From the NCBI GenBank assembly GCA_024690865.1, contig JAILON010000119.1:1-37839 (forward strand): a DNA stretch of 37,839 nt, in the 5' to 3' direction. The position numbers and the translations under genes are program-made. The notes beneath the pieces are model-generated. The model saw only the letters and a list, made by a program, of their open reading frames with translations. It did not search any database and was not told where the DNA came from. Of this stretch, positions 23,939-32,409 are shown piece by piece (the first letter of the stretch is position 1; every line of letters starts with the position of its first letter). Origin of the DNA: Treponema sp. Its GTDB lineage: Bacteria; Spirochaetota; Spirochaetia; Treponematales; Treponemataceae.

Positions 23939-25210
23939 ATGACCCAGTCTGTCCTCCAGTTTGCACGGAAGCTCATGCGGCGCAGAAAATTCTCCCGGGT
24001 AATCCATCTGCTGGAATCCGAGAAGAAGCACTACAACGGCTCTTACGAGTATTACCTTGCCTTGGGCACATCCTGCCTCTATGTGGGCGACTACGGGAAT
24101 GCCTGGAACTACTACGAGGATGCCCGCAAAATAAAGCCGCAGGGGACTGAACTGTACCTGGGGCAGGCCGTCCTGCTCCTGCGCCGGAATGAGATCGAGC
24201 GGGCAGTCAACTACTATTTGGACATACAGAGCAAAAATCCCAACAATGCCATTGCCGCCGAAGCCCTCGAGTTCATCCGCAAGGCTACCAACGGCAACAG
24301 CGACAGCTACGATATTATAAGCGCGTACTTTGACTCCGGCAAGATAGAGCGTTTCTATCCACCGCTCGGCATAAACCCGGACCTGGTCCGCAACTGCGTG
24401 CTCGTGGGGCTCCTTTTGGGCCTGTGCATCTCGGCAGGATTCGTCATCGGCTATTTCCGTTCCCGCCCCAAAGTTGCAAAACCAGTCGATCCCAAGGTCC
24501 AGTTTCTGGAAGATATGCAGCTGACCGAGGGTGAGCGGCTTTCTCCTTCACAGGGAGGCTACTACCGTCCCGTGGCGGTTCCCGGGCAAGGAATGGATGC
24601 TACGGTTCCTCAGGACGGGGCTGCAGACGGCCAGTCCGCCATGCCGGAAGCCGTGACACAGCTCAGCGATGCGGAAATCAAATCAAGCTATGACAAGGCC
24701 CTGGAGCTGGTGCTGAAGGAGCGGGACAATGCCGCCCACGTGGAGCTGAACAGGGTCCTCCGGAGCAATGCCACCCAGTCTATAAAGGCAAAGGCGAACG
24801 ATCTGCTTTCCAGCCTGTATAAGGTCCAGCCTGCGTTCGGAACGCTGAAGGACAACTTCAGCTACCTCCAGGTTGTGCAGGATCCAGGTCTGTACGACGG
24901 CTGTTACGTCGAGTGGAAGGGCCGCATCGCGAACCCCGTGCAGGCGGAGGACGGCAGCATCACGTTTGACCTGCTGGAAGGATATGACACGAAGATTGTC
25001 CTTGAGGGTATCGTCAGGGTCTACATTCCGGAGGAACGGACCAGGCAGTCAATAGACGGCACGATGGTCTACATGATGAAGCTGGACACTGAAAAACCCG
25101 TTAGAATACTGGGGCGTGTTACCCAAGTGGGAGATTCCTTTATGCTGTACGGAATGTCGGTCAACCAGCCTGCCAAGGGGGACAGCTTGGAAGAGCTGTC
25201 GGGCCGCTAG
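23939..25210 (+). CDS. TPR protein with a single membrane anchor
   Basis: The 423-residue protein has TPR-like helices at about 1-115 (FSRVIHLLESEKKHYNGSYEYYLALGTS and following). One membrane segment lies at about 148-170 (NCVLVGLLLGLCISAGFVIGYF). A charged and Pro-rich linker precedes a second domain (about 235-420) that ends in a beta-rich part, LEGIVRVYIPEERTRQS. There is no N-terminal signal peptide. The basic residues after the segment make a cytoplasmic N-terminal TPR part uncertain. The ATG lies three bases after the previous stop, so it is translated in the same operon. Its role is unknown; the architecture suggests a membrane-bound scaffold. Confidence 0.85.
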   Translation: MTQSVLQFARKLMRRRKFSRVIHLLESEKKHYNGSYEYYLALGTSCLYVGDYGNAWNYYEDARKIKPQGTELYLGQAVLLLRRNEIERAVNYYLDIQSKNPNNAIAAEALEFIRKATNGNSDSYDIISAYFDSGKIERFYPPLGINPDLVRNCVLVGLLLGLCISAGFVIGYFRSRPKVAKPVDPKVQFLEDMQLTEGERLSPSQGGYYRPVAVPGQGMDATVPQDGAADGQSAMPEAVTQLSDAEIKSSYDKALELVLKERDNAAHVELNRVLRSNATQSIKAKANDLLSSLYKVQPAFGTLKDNFSYLQVVQDPGLYDGCYVEWKGRIANPVQAEDGSITFDLLEGYDTKIVLEGIVRVYIPEERTRQSIDGTMVYMMKLDTEKPVRILGRVTQVGDSFMLYGMSVNQPAKGDSLEELSGR

Positions 25211-25297
25211 CCTCGGATTTCGCCGGGTGTGTGCCGATGCCCGCCAGGAGCAGAAGCGTGCCCGACACCAGCGAACTCCGGCGATGGAATCTGCCGT

Positions 25298-28045
25298 CTA
25301 GACCAGCAGGTTCTCCCATTCATCCACGAGGTCGGCGCACCGGTCCATGTCCAGCTCGTCCGCAGCGGCGAGCAGCTTGGACAGCAGTTCCGCCTGTTCC
25401 GGCTGGTAGCGGTAGCCTGAAATTGCCTTGCACGCCTCTTCCAGACCATCCATGTCCAAATCCAATGCGGCCCGCCTGACCTTCTCGAACTCTTCCCGCA
25501 GGACCTTGCTGTCACATTCCGGTTTGTCGGCGCTGTCGGTTTTCTCCTCCTTGCAGTAGGGGGCGAGAATCTGCTCGTATGCCCGGTATTTTTCCAGCGT
25601 GGCGGCGGTGTTCGCCTTGATGTAGTCCGTGTCGCCTGCCTTGCCAGCCTTTTCCAGCGCGGCGGCCATGTCCGACAGCTGCATCGCGCCGATCTGCTTG
25701 GATGAGCTTTTGAGCGCGTGGACTTCGACCGTGTAGGTCTCCCAGTCCCCGGAATCGAAATGCGCCTGTATGGATGCCGCCTTGGACGGGATGAGCTTGT
25801 AGTATTCCTTGAGTATCTTGATGAATATTTTCTCGCTGCCGACGAGCTTTATCGCAGAGGCCGTGTCCAGGTCAACGAGCGTTGGGTCCAGCAGGGGAGG
25901 GTTCTCCTTTTCCTGAGGCTGCGTCGCCTCCTTTTCGTCCACGGAGACCTTCTTGAGCTTGTCCTTGGGCAGCCACTGCTTCATCTTGGAAATCAGGACG
26001 CGGACTTCGATGGGTTTTGCGATGAAGTCGTCCATGCCCGCATTCATGAACATCTCCTTCGCGCTCCCAACCGCATTCGCCGTCAGTGCGATAATCGGGA
26101 TGTCCTTGTATTCGGGAAGCTCCTCCCTGATTTTCTGCGTCGCCTCTATGCCGTCCATCTCCGGCATCATGTGGTCCATCAGCACGATGTCGTACTTCCG
26201 TTCCCTGGCCTTCTGCAGGGCCTCCTTGCCGCTCGTTGCGGTGTCGGTCTTGACCTTGAGCGGTTCAAGCAGTCCTTCCGCAACGGTCAGGTTGACGGTA
26301 TTGTCGTCCACGATGAGGATGCGTGCGTCCGGGGCTGTGAAGTCCGCGTCGCCATCATGGTCTATCGTCCCCGCGAAGGAAACCTTCTCCTTGTTGTAGA
26401 TCATCGAAAGGTTCATGCAGGACAGGGGCTTCTTGACGATGCGGAGGTTGGGGATGTCCAGGCGGGTCTCGGACACGAAGTCCGCGATGAACACCGACGT
26501 GACTTCCGGGTGGGCAGCGATGAAAGCCTTTGCCTTGTCGTCCTGTATAAGCTTCTCTCCGAAGAAGGCAAAGAATTCCGCGTCCTCGCCGTACTTGATC
26601 TTGACGGCACTCAGATAGTTTTCCAGGTTCAGCGGCTTGGGCGAGTTCATCGCCGGTATGCCCAGCCGCTTGCTGTCGCGCAGGAAGGGGTCGATGTGGT
26701 TCTTGTTGGTGAACAGGCCCAAGGCGACCTTGCCCCTGGTCTCCTTGATCCGCATGGCAGGCTCCCAGTTTGCAACGGTCTGCGGGATGGAGAAGGAGAA
26801 GGTGCTGCCCTTGCCGTACTCGCTCTGGACGCTGATGCTGCCGTTCATCAGGTAGACCAGCCGCTGCGATATCGTAAGGCCTAGGCCCGTTCCCTCGACG
26901 TTGCGGTTGCGCTTGCTGTCAACCTGCTGGAAAGACTCGAAGATTTTGGAAAGGTCCTCTTCCTTTATGCCGATGCCGGTGTCGGTAACGGCTATCTTGA
27001 GCATAATGCGCTCGTCGTCAAGCTTCTCGAAGTCCACGCTGATGCGGACGTAGCCTTGGTTGGTGAATTTGACCGCATTGTTCGCGAGGTTTATCAGTAT
27101 CTGCCGGATTCGGATGTTGTCGCCGAAAAGCAGGACGGGAAGGCCGGGGGCTATGTCCAGGTCAAAGGACACGTCCTTGTCCACGAGCCGGGTCATGATG
27201 ATGTTGGATACGTCGTTGAACAGGGACATGGAGTCGTATTCCGCCGGGATGACGTCCATCTTGCCGGATTCGATCTTGGAGAAGTCAAGGATGTCGTTGA
27301 TTATCGAAAGGAGGGCGCGGCCACTTGACTTTATCTGCTTGATGTATGAGCGGGCCGCGTCGGGGATGTCCTCCCGCAGGGCCATTTCCGCCATGCCGAT
27401 GACGGCGTTCATCGGCGTACGGATCTCGTGGCTCATGTTGGCGAGGAAGTCCGTCTTCATCTGGGCGGCCTTCTCTATCTCTTTTGACGCCTTCTCTATG
27501 GCGTCGGCGGACTTTATCGCGTTGTATTTGCCCAAGGCCATGTCGGAGATGACGGAAGAAATCGTGTAGAGGAACTGGGTCGCGCTGTTGATCCGCTTCT
27601 GGGAGACGACCTTGATTTTCTGGGCCGCCGCCCAGTACTCGTCGAAGTCCACGTGGATGGCGTCAGCGACCTTCTTGACGGTCTCCTTGTTTGGGGGGAA
27701 GGTCAGCACCTGGCCGCCGGTGAAGGAACCGATGATCTTGCCGTCCGCGACGATGGGGGCAGTGAAGTCGATGAGTCCGGAATGGCAGGTATAGAAGGTG
27801 GGTTTGCCCGTGTCGTGGGTCATCAGCGCGCCGTACTTGTCGCACTGCTCGCAACGTGCCTTGCCCCGTTTGGTCTGGCGGGTGTACTTCCAGCAGTAGT
27901 CGCTGTAGTTTGTCGGCTTTGTGACCGGATGGCCGTCCGCATCGGTTATGACTGCCGCCATACCGACCATGTTGGAGAAGGCATCCTGGATTTTCTGAAG
28001 GACATCGACGCTTATCAAATCCGTGATATAGGGCATTTCTTCCAT
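25298..28045 (-). CDS. Hybrid sensor histidine kinase: PocR, HisKA, HATPase, pseudo-receiver, receiver, HPt
   Basis: This 915-residue soluble kinase (numbers from the ATG at 28045) begins with a PocR-type ligand domain at about 10-165. It has the cysteine cluster RCEQCDKYGA and FYTCHSGLIDFTAPI. PocR domains are thought to bind small molecules such as 1,2-propanediol. A short helix leads to HisKA with the phosphorylated H206 (NMSHEIRTPMN). The HATPase carries the N box LINLANNAVKFTNQ and G boxes DTGIGI and GTGLGL. A degenerate receiver-like segment follows at about 437-550. An intact receiver has the phosphorylated D624 (LMDHMMPEMDG) and an HPt domain has H776 (VHALKSSS). The final 110 residues look like a second helical bundle without a matching His. 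The ATG at 28054 lies inside the -10 box, so 28045 is chosen. No membrane segment is present. Confidence 0.95.
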   Translation of the reverse strand: MEEMPYITDLISVDVLQKIQDAFSNMVGMAAVITDADGHPVTKPTNYSDYCWKYTRQTKRGKARCEQCDKYGALMTHDTGKPTFYTCHSGLIDFTAPIVADGKIIGSFTGGQVLTFPPNKETVKKVADAIHVDFDEYWAAAQKIKVVSQKRINSATQFLYTISSVISDMALGKYNAIKSADAIEKASKEIEKAAQMKTDFLANMSHEIRTPMNAVIGMAEMALREDIPDAARSYIKQIKSSGRALLSIINDILDFSKIESGKMDVIPAEYDSMSLFNDVSNIIMTRLVDKDVSFDLDIAPGLPVLLFGDNIRIRQILINLANNAVKFTNQGYVRISVDFEKLDDERIMLKIAVTDTGIGIKEEDLSKIFESFQQVDSKRNRNVEGTGLGLTISQRLVYLMNGSISVQSEYGKGSTFSFSIPQTVANWEPAMRIKETRGKVALGLFTNKNHIDPFLRDSKRLGIPAMNSPKPLNLENYLSAVKIKYGEDAEFFAFFGEKLIQDDKAKAFIAAHPEVTSVFIADFVSETRLDIPNLRIVKKPLSCMNLSMIYNKEKVSFAGTIDHDGDADFTAPDARILIVDDNTVNLTVAEGLLEPLKVKTDTATSGKEALQKARERKYDIVLMDHMMPEMDGIEATQKIREELPEYKDIPIIALTANAVGSAKEMFMNAGMDDFIAKPIEVRVLISKMKQWLPKDKLKKVSVDEKEATQPQEKENPPLLDPTLVDLDTASAIKLVGSEKIFIKILKEYYKLIPSKAASIQAHFDSGDWETYTVEVHALKSSSKQIGAMQLSDMAAALEKAGKAGDTDYIKANTAATLEKYRAYEQILAPYCKEEKTDSADKPECDSKVLREEFEKVRRAALDLDMDGLEEACKAISGYRYQPEQAELLSKLLAAADELDMDRCADLVDEWENLLV

Positions 28046-28052
28046 AAAACCC

Positions 28053-28061
28053 ATTATATCA
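28053..28061 (-). promoter_or_regulatory. Extended -10 promoter of the hybrid kinase gene
   Basis: On the minus strand TGATATAAT is a consensus extended -10 element, with a weak TTGTAG 16 bp upstream. It overlaps the first ATG of the frame and ends eight bases before the ATG at 28045, predicting a leaderless mRNA. Confidence 0.6.
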
Positions 28062-28090
28062 CGTTTTTATCAGTCTACAAGGAATATTTT

Positions 28091-28516
28091 TTACACTACA
28101 CTTTTGTGCAGGACTTCATGAACCTTTTCCAAGAGCTTTTCCTTGGAGACGGGCTTGACCAGATAGCCCTGGGGTTTCGTCTTGAGAATTTCCATAACGG
28201 TCTTTGTGTCCGCCGCCCCTGTCAAGAAAATCGCCGATGCATTCGCAGCATAGGGCATCTTGCGGATGTTCAGCAGGACGGAATCTCCCTTTTCACCGGG
28301 CATCTCGAAGTCGATGATTATCAGGTCTACATGGTGCTGCTCCAAGTAGCGGTAGGCCAAAGCCCCGCCCCGGGCGAGGGAAACGTCGTATTCGTCCTTC
28401 AAGTATTCGCGAATGGTCTTGAGTACAAGGGGATCGTCGTCTATGATGATGATTTTTTTCTTCATTACGCTGTTGAGGAACGCATTTACGTCGTTCTGTT
28501 CGATGTTGCTGTCCAT
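28091..28516 (-). CDS. Stand-alone response regulator (single receiver domain)
   Basis: The 141-residue cytosolic protein is one receiver domain with no DNA-binding or enzymatic output. The conserved sites are the acidic D26-D28 (IIIIDDDPL), the phosphorylated D69 (IIIDFEMPG), T99 and K121 (LVKPVS). A 17-residue N-terminal extension precedes the domain. GAGGTGG eight bases before the ATG is a clear ribosome binding site. It lies 45 nt upstream of the hybrid kinase on the same strand, so it is a likely partner, perhaps a phosphate shuttle accepting from the kinase HPt. Its promoter and leader are separate from those of the kinase. Confidence 0.94.
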   Translation of the reverse strand: MDSNIEQNDVNAFLNSVMKKKIIIIDDDPLVLKTIREYLKDEYDVSLARGGALAYRYLEQHHVDLIIIDFEMPGEKGDSVLLNIRKMPYAANASAIFLTGAADTKTVMEILKTKPQGYLVKPVSKEKLLEKVHEVLHKSVV

Positions 28517-28545
28517 AAGAATTCCACCTCGCTGTATTTAGAGTT

Positions 28546-28570
28546 CCTTATTAGAATCCCTTATTAGAAT
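28546..28570. repeat. 12-bp direct repeat in the response-regulator leader
   Basis: On the plus strand CCTTATTAGAAT occurs at 28546-28557 and again at 28559-28570, a 13-bp period. A degenerate third unit lies at about 28533-28544. The repeats lie between the predicted transcription start (near 28573) and the ribosome binding site. They could be an operator that blocks transcription, or an RNA-level site. Confidence 0.6.
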
Positions 28571-28579
28571 CACGCCCCA

Positions 28580-28607
28580 ATTATAACATGTTTTTACCGC
28601 AATGCAA
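28580..28607 (-). promoter_or_regulatory. Promoter of the response-regulator gene
   Basis: On the minus strand TTGCAT (28602-28607), a 16-bp spacer and consensus TATAAT (28580-28585), with TG one base before it (extended -10), lie just after the fur-family gene. The leader is about 57 nt and holds the 12-bp direct repeats. Confidence 0.75.
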
Positions 28608-28619
28608 GAGAAAAAACTG

Positions 28620-29036
28620 TTAGGACTGCGGGGCGGCGGACTGCTTGTCCCGGCAGTCGGCGCATGTCCCGTAAAATACCGTTCTGTAAGGATTTATTTC
28701 AAACCCATGGGCCTTTTCCATATGGTCCTTCACCTGGGATATTTCATCACAGTGCAGGTGGATGAGCTTGCCGCAGACTTCACAGCGACAGTGGAAGCAG
28801 CCGTTCTCCTCATGTTCGCCCCCGACGAATTCGAAGCATGCGGCGGAGTTTTCGCCCGTGAAGAACTTGTTGACGACTCCGCTGTCCACCAGCCGCTCCA
28901 GATGCCGGTAGACGGTTGCCTTTCCCATTCCCATATCCTTGAAATGATCCGAAAGCTCCAGTGCGGTGAAGTGTTTGTGTCCTGCCCGCCTCAAGTAGTC
29001 CAAAAGCAGGTCCTGCTGTTTCGTCTTGTATTCCAT
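28620..29036 (-). CDS. Fur-family metalloregulator, Zur-like
   Basis: The 138-residue repressor has an N-terminal winged helix with the family's recognition segment GKATVYRHLERLVDSG (38-53). Its C-terminal metal domain has two CxxC pairs (C85/C88 and C125/C128) for structural zinc and the stretch CGKLIHLHCDEI. The HLHCDEI context and the ending FYGTCADC resemble zinc-uptake-type or general Fur-like repressors of Firmicutes more than iron Fur. The metal cannot be fixed from sequence alone. GGGAAG precedes the ATG. It starts nine bases after bioY and is the last gene of the rfbACDB-bioY run, an unusual place for such a regulator. There are no zinc or iron uptake genes in the window. Confidence 0.9.
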   Translation of the reverse strand: MEYKTKQQDLLLDYLRRAGHKHFTALELSDHFKDMGMGKATVYRHLERLVDSGVVNKFFTGENSAACFEFVGGEHEENGCFHCRCEVCGKLIHLHCDEISQVKDHMEKAHGFEINPYRTVFYGTCADCRDKQSAAPQS

Positions 29037-29045
29037 CGTCTTCCC

Positions 29046-29705
29046 CTAGTGGCCCGCCAGGCCAGACTGCCTTCTGCGCTCAAGCTTTCTGAGAATTTCC
29101 TCCGCCTCTTTTTCGTCGTCGGGATAGAGGTACCGGGCGACGACAGGTCGCAGCAGCAATGTGAGCATAAAGGAGATGAGCAGCTTTATGGAATCGACAA
29201 CGATAAAGGGAAGAAATGCGACGTCAAGGATCTGGGAAAAGCTTTTTGGCTGACCCTGTGCCTCCATGCAGGCTGAAAACCAAGGAATGCCGACCGCATA
29301 CTGCAGGGCATAGGCCAGAAAGACTGCGACAACGGCCCTAACCAAGAAGGCTGTGTTTTTTTTCTCTTTTTTCAAGGGGGAGCCAAGTATGAGTCCGCCC
29401 ACGAAGGCCCCCACGAAATATCCAATCAGATAGCCGCCCGTGTGGCCCTGTATGACTGCAAGTCCCCCCTGCATCCCGGAGAATATGGGAATCCCGGCAA
29501 GTCCCAGGACCAGGAAGAGTCCTACTGCCCCCGCTCCCTGCAGGCCACCCAACACCAGTCCCGAAAGGGCCGCGAACATGTTCTGCACGGTCATGGGCAC
29601 GCCTCCCGGCAGGGGGTGGGACATGAAGCTGCCTGCGCACATCAAGCCTGCAAAGAGGACTGTGAAGCCGCTCCTGAGGAGCTTGGTCTTCCTCGCCGTT
29701 TCCAT
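29046..29705 (-). CDS. bioY: Biotin ECF transporter substrate-binding protein BioY
   Basis: The 219-residue membrane protein has about six hydrophobic segments. It carries the BioY core GGVPMTVQNMFAALSGLVLG followed by GIPIFSGMQGG and GHTGGYLIGY, which line the biotin site. BioY is the S component of an energy-coupling-factor importer; the shared EcfA and EcfT parts are not encoded here. The C-terminal 40 residues are charged and extend beyond the usual length (about 185-200). The start lies three bases after the rfbB stop, with a weak ribosome binding site. There is no visible biotin operator in front, as expected for an internal gene. The link to rhamnose synthesis is not understood. Confidence 0.93.
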   Translation of the reverse strand: METARKTKLLRSGFTVLFAGLMCAGSFMSHPLPGGVPMTVQNMFAALSGLVLGGLQGAGAVGLFLVLGLAGIPIFSGMQGGLAVIQGHTGGYLIGYFVGAFVGGLILGSPLKKEKKNTAFLVRAVVAVFLAYALQYAVGIPWFSACMEAQGQPKSFSQILDVAFLPFIVVDSIKLLISFMLTLLLRPVVARYLYPDDEKEAEEILRKLERRRQSGLAGH

Positions 29706-29708
29706 CGC

Positions 29709-30830
29709 CTATCTTTTTGAATAGTTCTTTTCAATCCACGTGCGGTATTCTCCTGACAAGATGTGGTCCATCCATTCTTTGTGGGAAAGATACCATCCGA
29801 CGGTCATCTCAAGCCCCTGTTCAAAAGTCATCTGCCTCTGCCAGCCCAGCTCGCCCTTTATCTTGGAGCAGTCTATGGCATAGCGGGCATCGTGGCCCGG
29901 CCTGTCTTTCACATGGGTTATGGTTGCCTCTACAGCGGAAACGTCCTTGTTTAGCTTTGTCGCTGCAAGCTCTATGAGTTTTTTGAGAAGCTTTATGTTC
30001 TGCCACTCGTTCTCGCCGCCAATGTTGTACTTTTCACCGGTCCTGCCGTCCTTGACAATCTGCCAGACCGCACGGTTGTGGTCCTCGACGTAAATCCAGT
30101 CGCGGATGTTCTTTCCCTCGCCGTAGACGGGCAGGGCCTTGCCGTCGCGGATGTTCGTCACCATCAGCGGAATGAGCTTTTCGGGAAACTGGTAGGGCCC
30201 GTAGTTGTTCGTACAGTTGGAAAGCGTGACGGGCAGTCCAAAAGTGTGGAAATAGGCCATCGCTATGTGGTCACTGGAAGCCTTGCTTGCAGAGTAGGGT
30301 GAGCGTGGATCATAGGGGGTGTCCTCGCGGAAAAAGCCCGTGTCCCCAAGGGAACCGTAAACCTCGTCGGTCGAGATATGGTGGAAGAGCACGTCGTCCC
30401 TCTTCTTGTCCAGCGAGCAGCCCCAGTAGTTCCTCGCCACGTCCAGCAGCGTGTAGGTTCCAACCACATTCGTCTGGATGAATGCGCCCGGCCCAAGGAC
30501 GGACCGGTCCACATGGCTTTCTGCCGCAAAGTGGATGACCGTGTCTATTTCGTACTGCTTGAAGACCCGCTCCATCTCGGCCCTGTCGGTGATATCGGCC
30601 CGTTCAAAAAAATAGCGGCTGCCACCGTATGCCTTTTCCACGTCATCCAGATTTTCCGTGTTGCCTGCGTATGTCAGGCTGTCCACGTTCACAACCCGGC
30701 CCGTGAAGGCAGCATCCTTGAACGCTTCGGATTCCGAGGCGCTCATGTTGAACAGGTACCGTATGAAGTTGCTTCCGATAAAGCCGCAGCCTCCGGTCAC
30801 AAGTATATTCTTTAGCAATCTCTTTGACAT
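29709..30830 (-). CDS. rfbB: dTDP-glucose 4,6-dehydratase
   Basis: This second enzyme of dTDP-L-rhamnose synthesis forms dTDP-4-keto-6-deoxyglucose with bound NAD. The 373 residues have the extended SDR fold: GGCGFIGS (13-20) binds NAD, HFAAESHVDRS (100-110) follows, STDEVYG (153-159) holds the catalytic TDE, and Y179/K183 form the YxxxK pair. AGGAG overlaps the rfbD stop just upstream. The ATG lies nine bases after rfbD, and bioY follows after three bases. Length slightly exceeds E. coli RfbB (361). Confidence 0.97.
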   Translation of the reverse strand: MSKRLLKNILVTGGCGFIGSNFIRYLFNMSASESEAFKDAAFTGRVVNVDSLTYAGNTENLDDVEKAYGGSRYFFERADITDRAEMERVFKQYEIDTVIHFAAESHVDRSVLGPGAFIQTNVVGTYTLLDVARNYWGCSLDKKRDDVLFHHISTDEVYGSLGDTGFFREDTPYDPRSPYSASKASSDHIAMAYFHTFGLPVTLSNCTNNYGPYQFPEKLIPLMVTNIRDGKALPVYGEGKNIRDWIYVEDHNRAVWQIVKDGRTGEKYNIGGENEWQNIKLLKKLIELAATKLNKDVSAVEATITHVKDRPGHDARYAIDCSKIKGELGWQRQMTFEQGLEMTVGWYLSHKEWMDHILSGEYRTWIEKNYSKR

Positions 30831-30839
30831 AGTTTTCTC

Positions 30840-31805
30840 CTACAGAGGTTTGAACCTTTCAGACTTGATGAATTTCTCCAACGCATTTTCCCAGGTCGGC
30901 AGCTTGATGTGCAGTGCCGACTGGAGCTTCGTCTTGCTGAGGACCGACCAGGCAGGCCGCTTTGCCTTTTGAGGAAATTCTTCGCTCGTGCATGCAGAAA
31001 GCTCACAGGTGTTCTGTATGCGGCCATATTTCCGTCCGTATTCGTATATCTTCCCTGCGAACTCGAACCAGCTGGCCTGACCTTCGTCTGTACAATTGTA
31101 AACGCCATATGGAATGGCGGCGTTCTTCCCGAACAGGCTGTGGGCATTGTCCGAGGAATTGATTATCTTTACGATGACATCCGCCAGTGTGGTCGCACAG
31201 GTTGGGGTCCCCCGCTGGTCGTCCACGACCTTCAGGGATGATTTGCCGTTCATCAGCTCCGTCATCTTGTAGACGAAGTTCGCACCGCAGAATCCGTAAA
31301 GCCATGCCGTCCTGAGGATGTAGTACTGGGTCATCTCCTTTTGTATGGCATCCTCGCCTTCGGACTTGGTAAGTCCGTATACGCTCTGCGGATTCTTCTT
31401 CGCTTCGTCATCATAGGGAACTTTTTCCGCATTTTCCCCATCAAACACATAGTCTGTGGAAATATGAATGAGCTTGGCCCCTATGTGGCGGGCCGTCCGC
31501 GCGATATTCTGCGGTCCCAGCGCATTCACCTTACGGGCAATCTCAAGATTGTCCTCGGCCTTGTCAACCGCAGTGTATGCGGCGCAGTTGACCACCCACG
31601 TTATCTTGGCTGGCGGTGCCCCCTTGCTGACTGCATTTCCAGTCCTTCCTGCGCTGACGTCATGGGAAGACGCAAAGGTCTCCAAGGCTTCGGGCGACGT
31701 TATGTCCACCTCGGCATCGGTTCCCACCCATTGCATTTTATTCTGGTCAAAAAGCCTGGAAAGCTCCTTTCCCAGCATTCCGTTCTTTCCGATAAGCCAA
31801 ATCAT
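30840..31805 (-). CDS. rfbD: dTDP-4-dehydrorhamnose reductase
   Basis: RfbD reduces dTDP-4-keto-L-rhamnose to dTDP-L-rhamnose. The 321 residues contain GKNGMLGKEL for NAD(P)H, VNCAAYTAVDKAE (72-84), STDYVFDG (116-123), and Y143/K147 of the YxxxK motif. A segment at about 50-67 (VSAGRTGNAVSKGAPPAK) is an insertion relative to the usual enzyme and explains the extra length over 290-300. GAGGGGG is about 12 bases before the ATG. It is the third gene of the rfbACDB order. Confidence 0.97.
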   Translation of the reverse strand: MIWLIGKNGMLGKELSRLFDQNKMQWVGTDAEVDITSPEALETFASSHDVSAGRTGNAVSKGAPPAKITWVVNCAAYTAVDKAEDNLEIARKVNALGPQNIARTARHIGAKLIHISTDYVFDGENAEKVPYDDEAKKNPQSVYGLTKSEGEDAIQKEMTQYYILRTAWLYGFCGANFVYKMTELMNGKSSLKVVDDQRGTPTCATTLADVIVKIINSSDNAHSLFGKNAAIPYGVYNCTDEGQASWFEFAGKIYEYGRKYGRIQNTCELSACTSEEFPQKAKRPAWSVLSKTKLQSALHIKLPTWENALEKFIKSERFKPL

Positions 31806-31822
31806 CTGTTCTGCATCCCCCT

Positions 31823-32407
31823 CTATTTTCCCATCCAGTGTGCATGTATATCAAAATAGGAAGCGTCCCTGTCGAACGACGGGTGTTTTTTGTCCTTTTC
31901 CGAAAGCAGGGGCGGCTCTCCTTCAAGATACTTTTCCCAGTCTATTCCAATCTCCGGGTCGTTCCACATGAGCCCCCCTTCGTCTTCCGGATGGTAGAAG
32001 TCCGTACACTTGTATGAAAAGACTGCCTCGTCCGACATCACGCAGAAGCCGTGTGCGAATCCTGCCGGTATGAAAAAGGCATTGTGCCTCTCGCCATCCA
32101 GGACGACACCGTAGTGGGATCCGAAGCTTGCGGACCCCTTGCGCAGGTCCACCGCAACGTCATAGACCCTACCGGAGATTACGCTGACCAACTTTGCCTG
32201 GGAGTGCTGCTTCTGGAAGTGGAGGCCGCGCAGTACCCCCTTGGAGCTGGAGGATATGTTGTCTTGGACGAATTCAGCCGGAATCCCTGCCGCCTCAAAG
32301 TCCCTCCTGCTGTAGCTTTCCAAAAAGAACCCCCTTTTGTCGCCAAAGACAGTGGGAACAACTTCATAAAGCCCTTCTATACCCGTCTTTATGAATTCAA
32401 AAGCCAT
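31823..32407 (-). CDS. rfbC: dTDP-4-dehydrorhamnose 3,5-epimerase
   Basis: RfbC epimerises dTDP-4-keto-6-deoxyglucose at carbons 3 and 5. The 194 residues form the expected cupin-like dimer. H63 in VLRGLHFQ is the catalytic base. The aromatic acid site is Y132 or Y138 in SYKCTDFYHPEDEGG. The N-terminal GDKRGFFLESY is a family hallmark. The ATG follows the rfbA stop by two bases, with AGAGGGG upstream. Confidence 0.97.
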   Translation of the reverse strand: MAFEFIKTGIEGLYEVVPTVFGDKRGFFLESYSRRDFEAAGIPAEFVQDNISSSSKGVLRGLHFQKQHSQAKLVSVISGRVYDVAVDLRKGSASFGSHYGVVLDGERHNAFFIPAGFAHGFCVMSDEAVFSYKCTDFYHPEDEGGLMWNDPEIGIDWEKYLEGEPPLLSEKDKKHPSFDRDASYFDIHAHWMGK

Positions 32408-32409
32408 TT

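Noticed and set aside
25220..25284. Inverted repeat TCGCCGG / CCGGCGA between two convergent genes as a terminator
   Set aside because: The arms are only 7 bp with a loop of more than 50 bases and no T tract follows on either strand.
25718..26884. 388-codon open frame antisense to the hybrid kinase
   Set aside because: It lies wholly within the kinase and receiver coding region. It reflects codon bias of a GC-rich gene.
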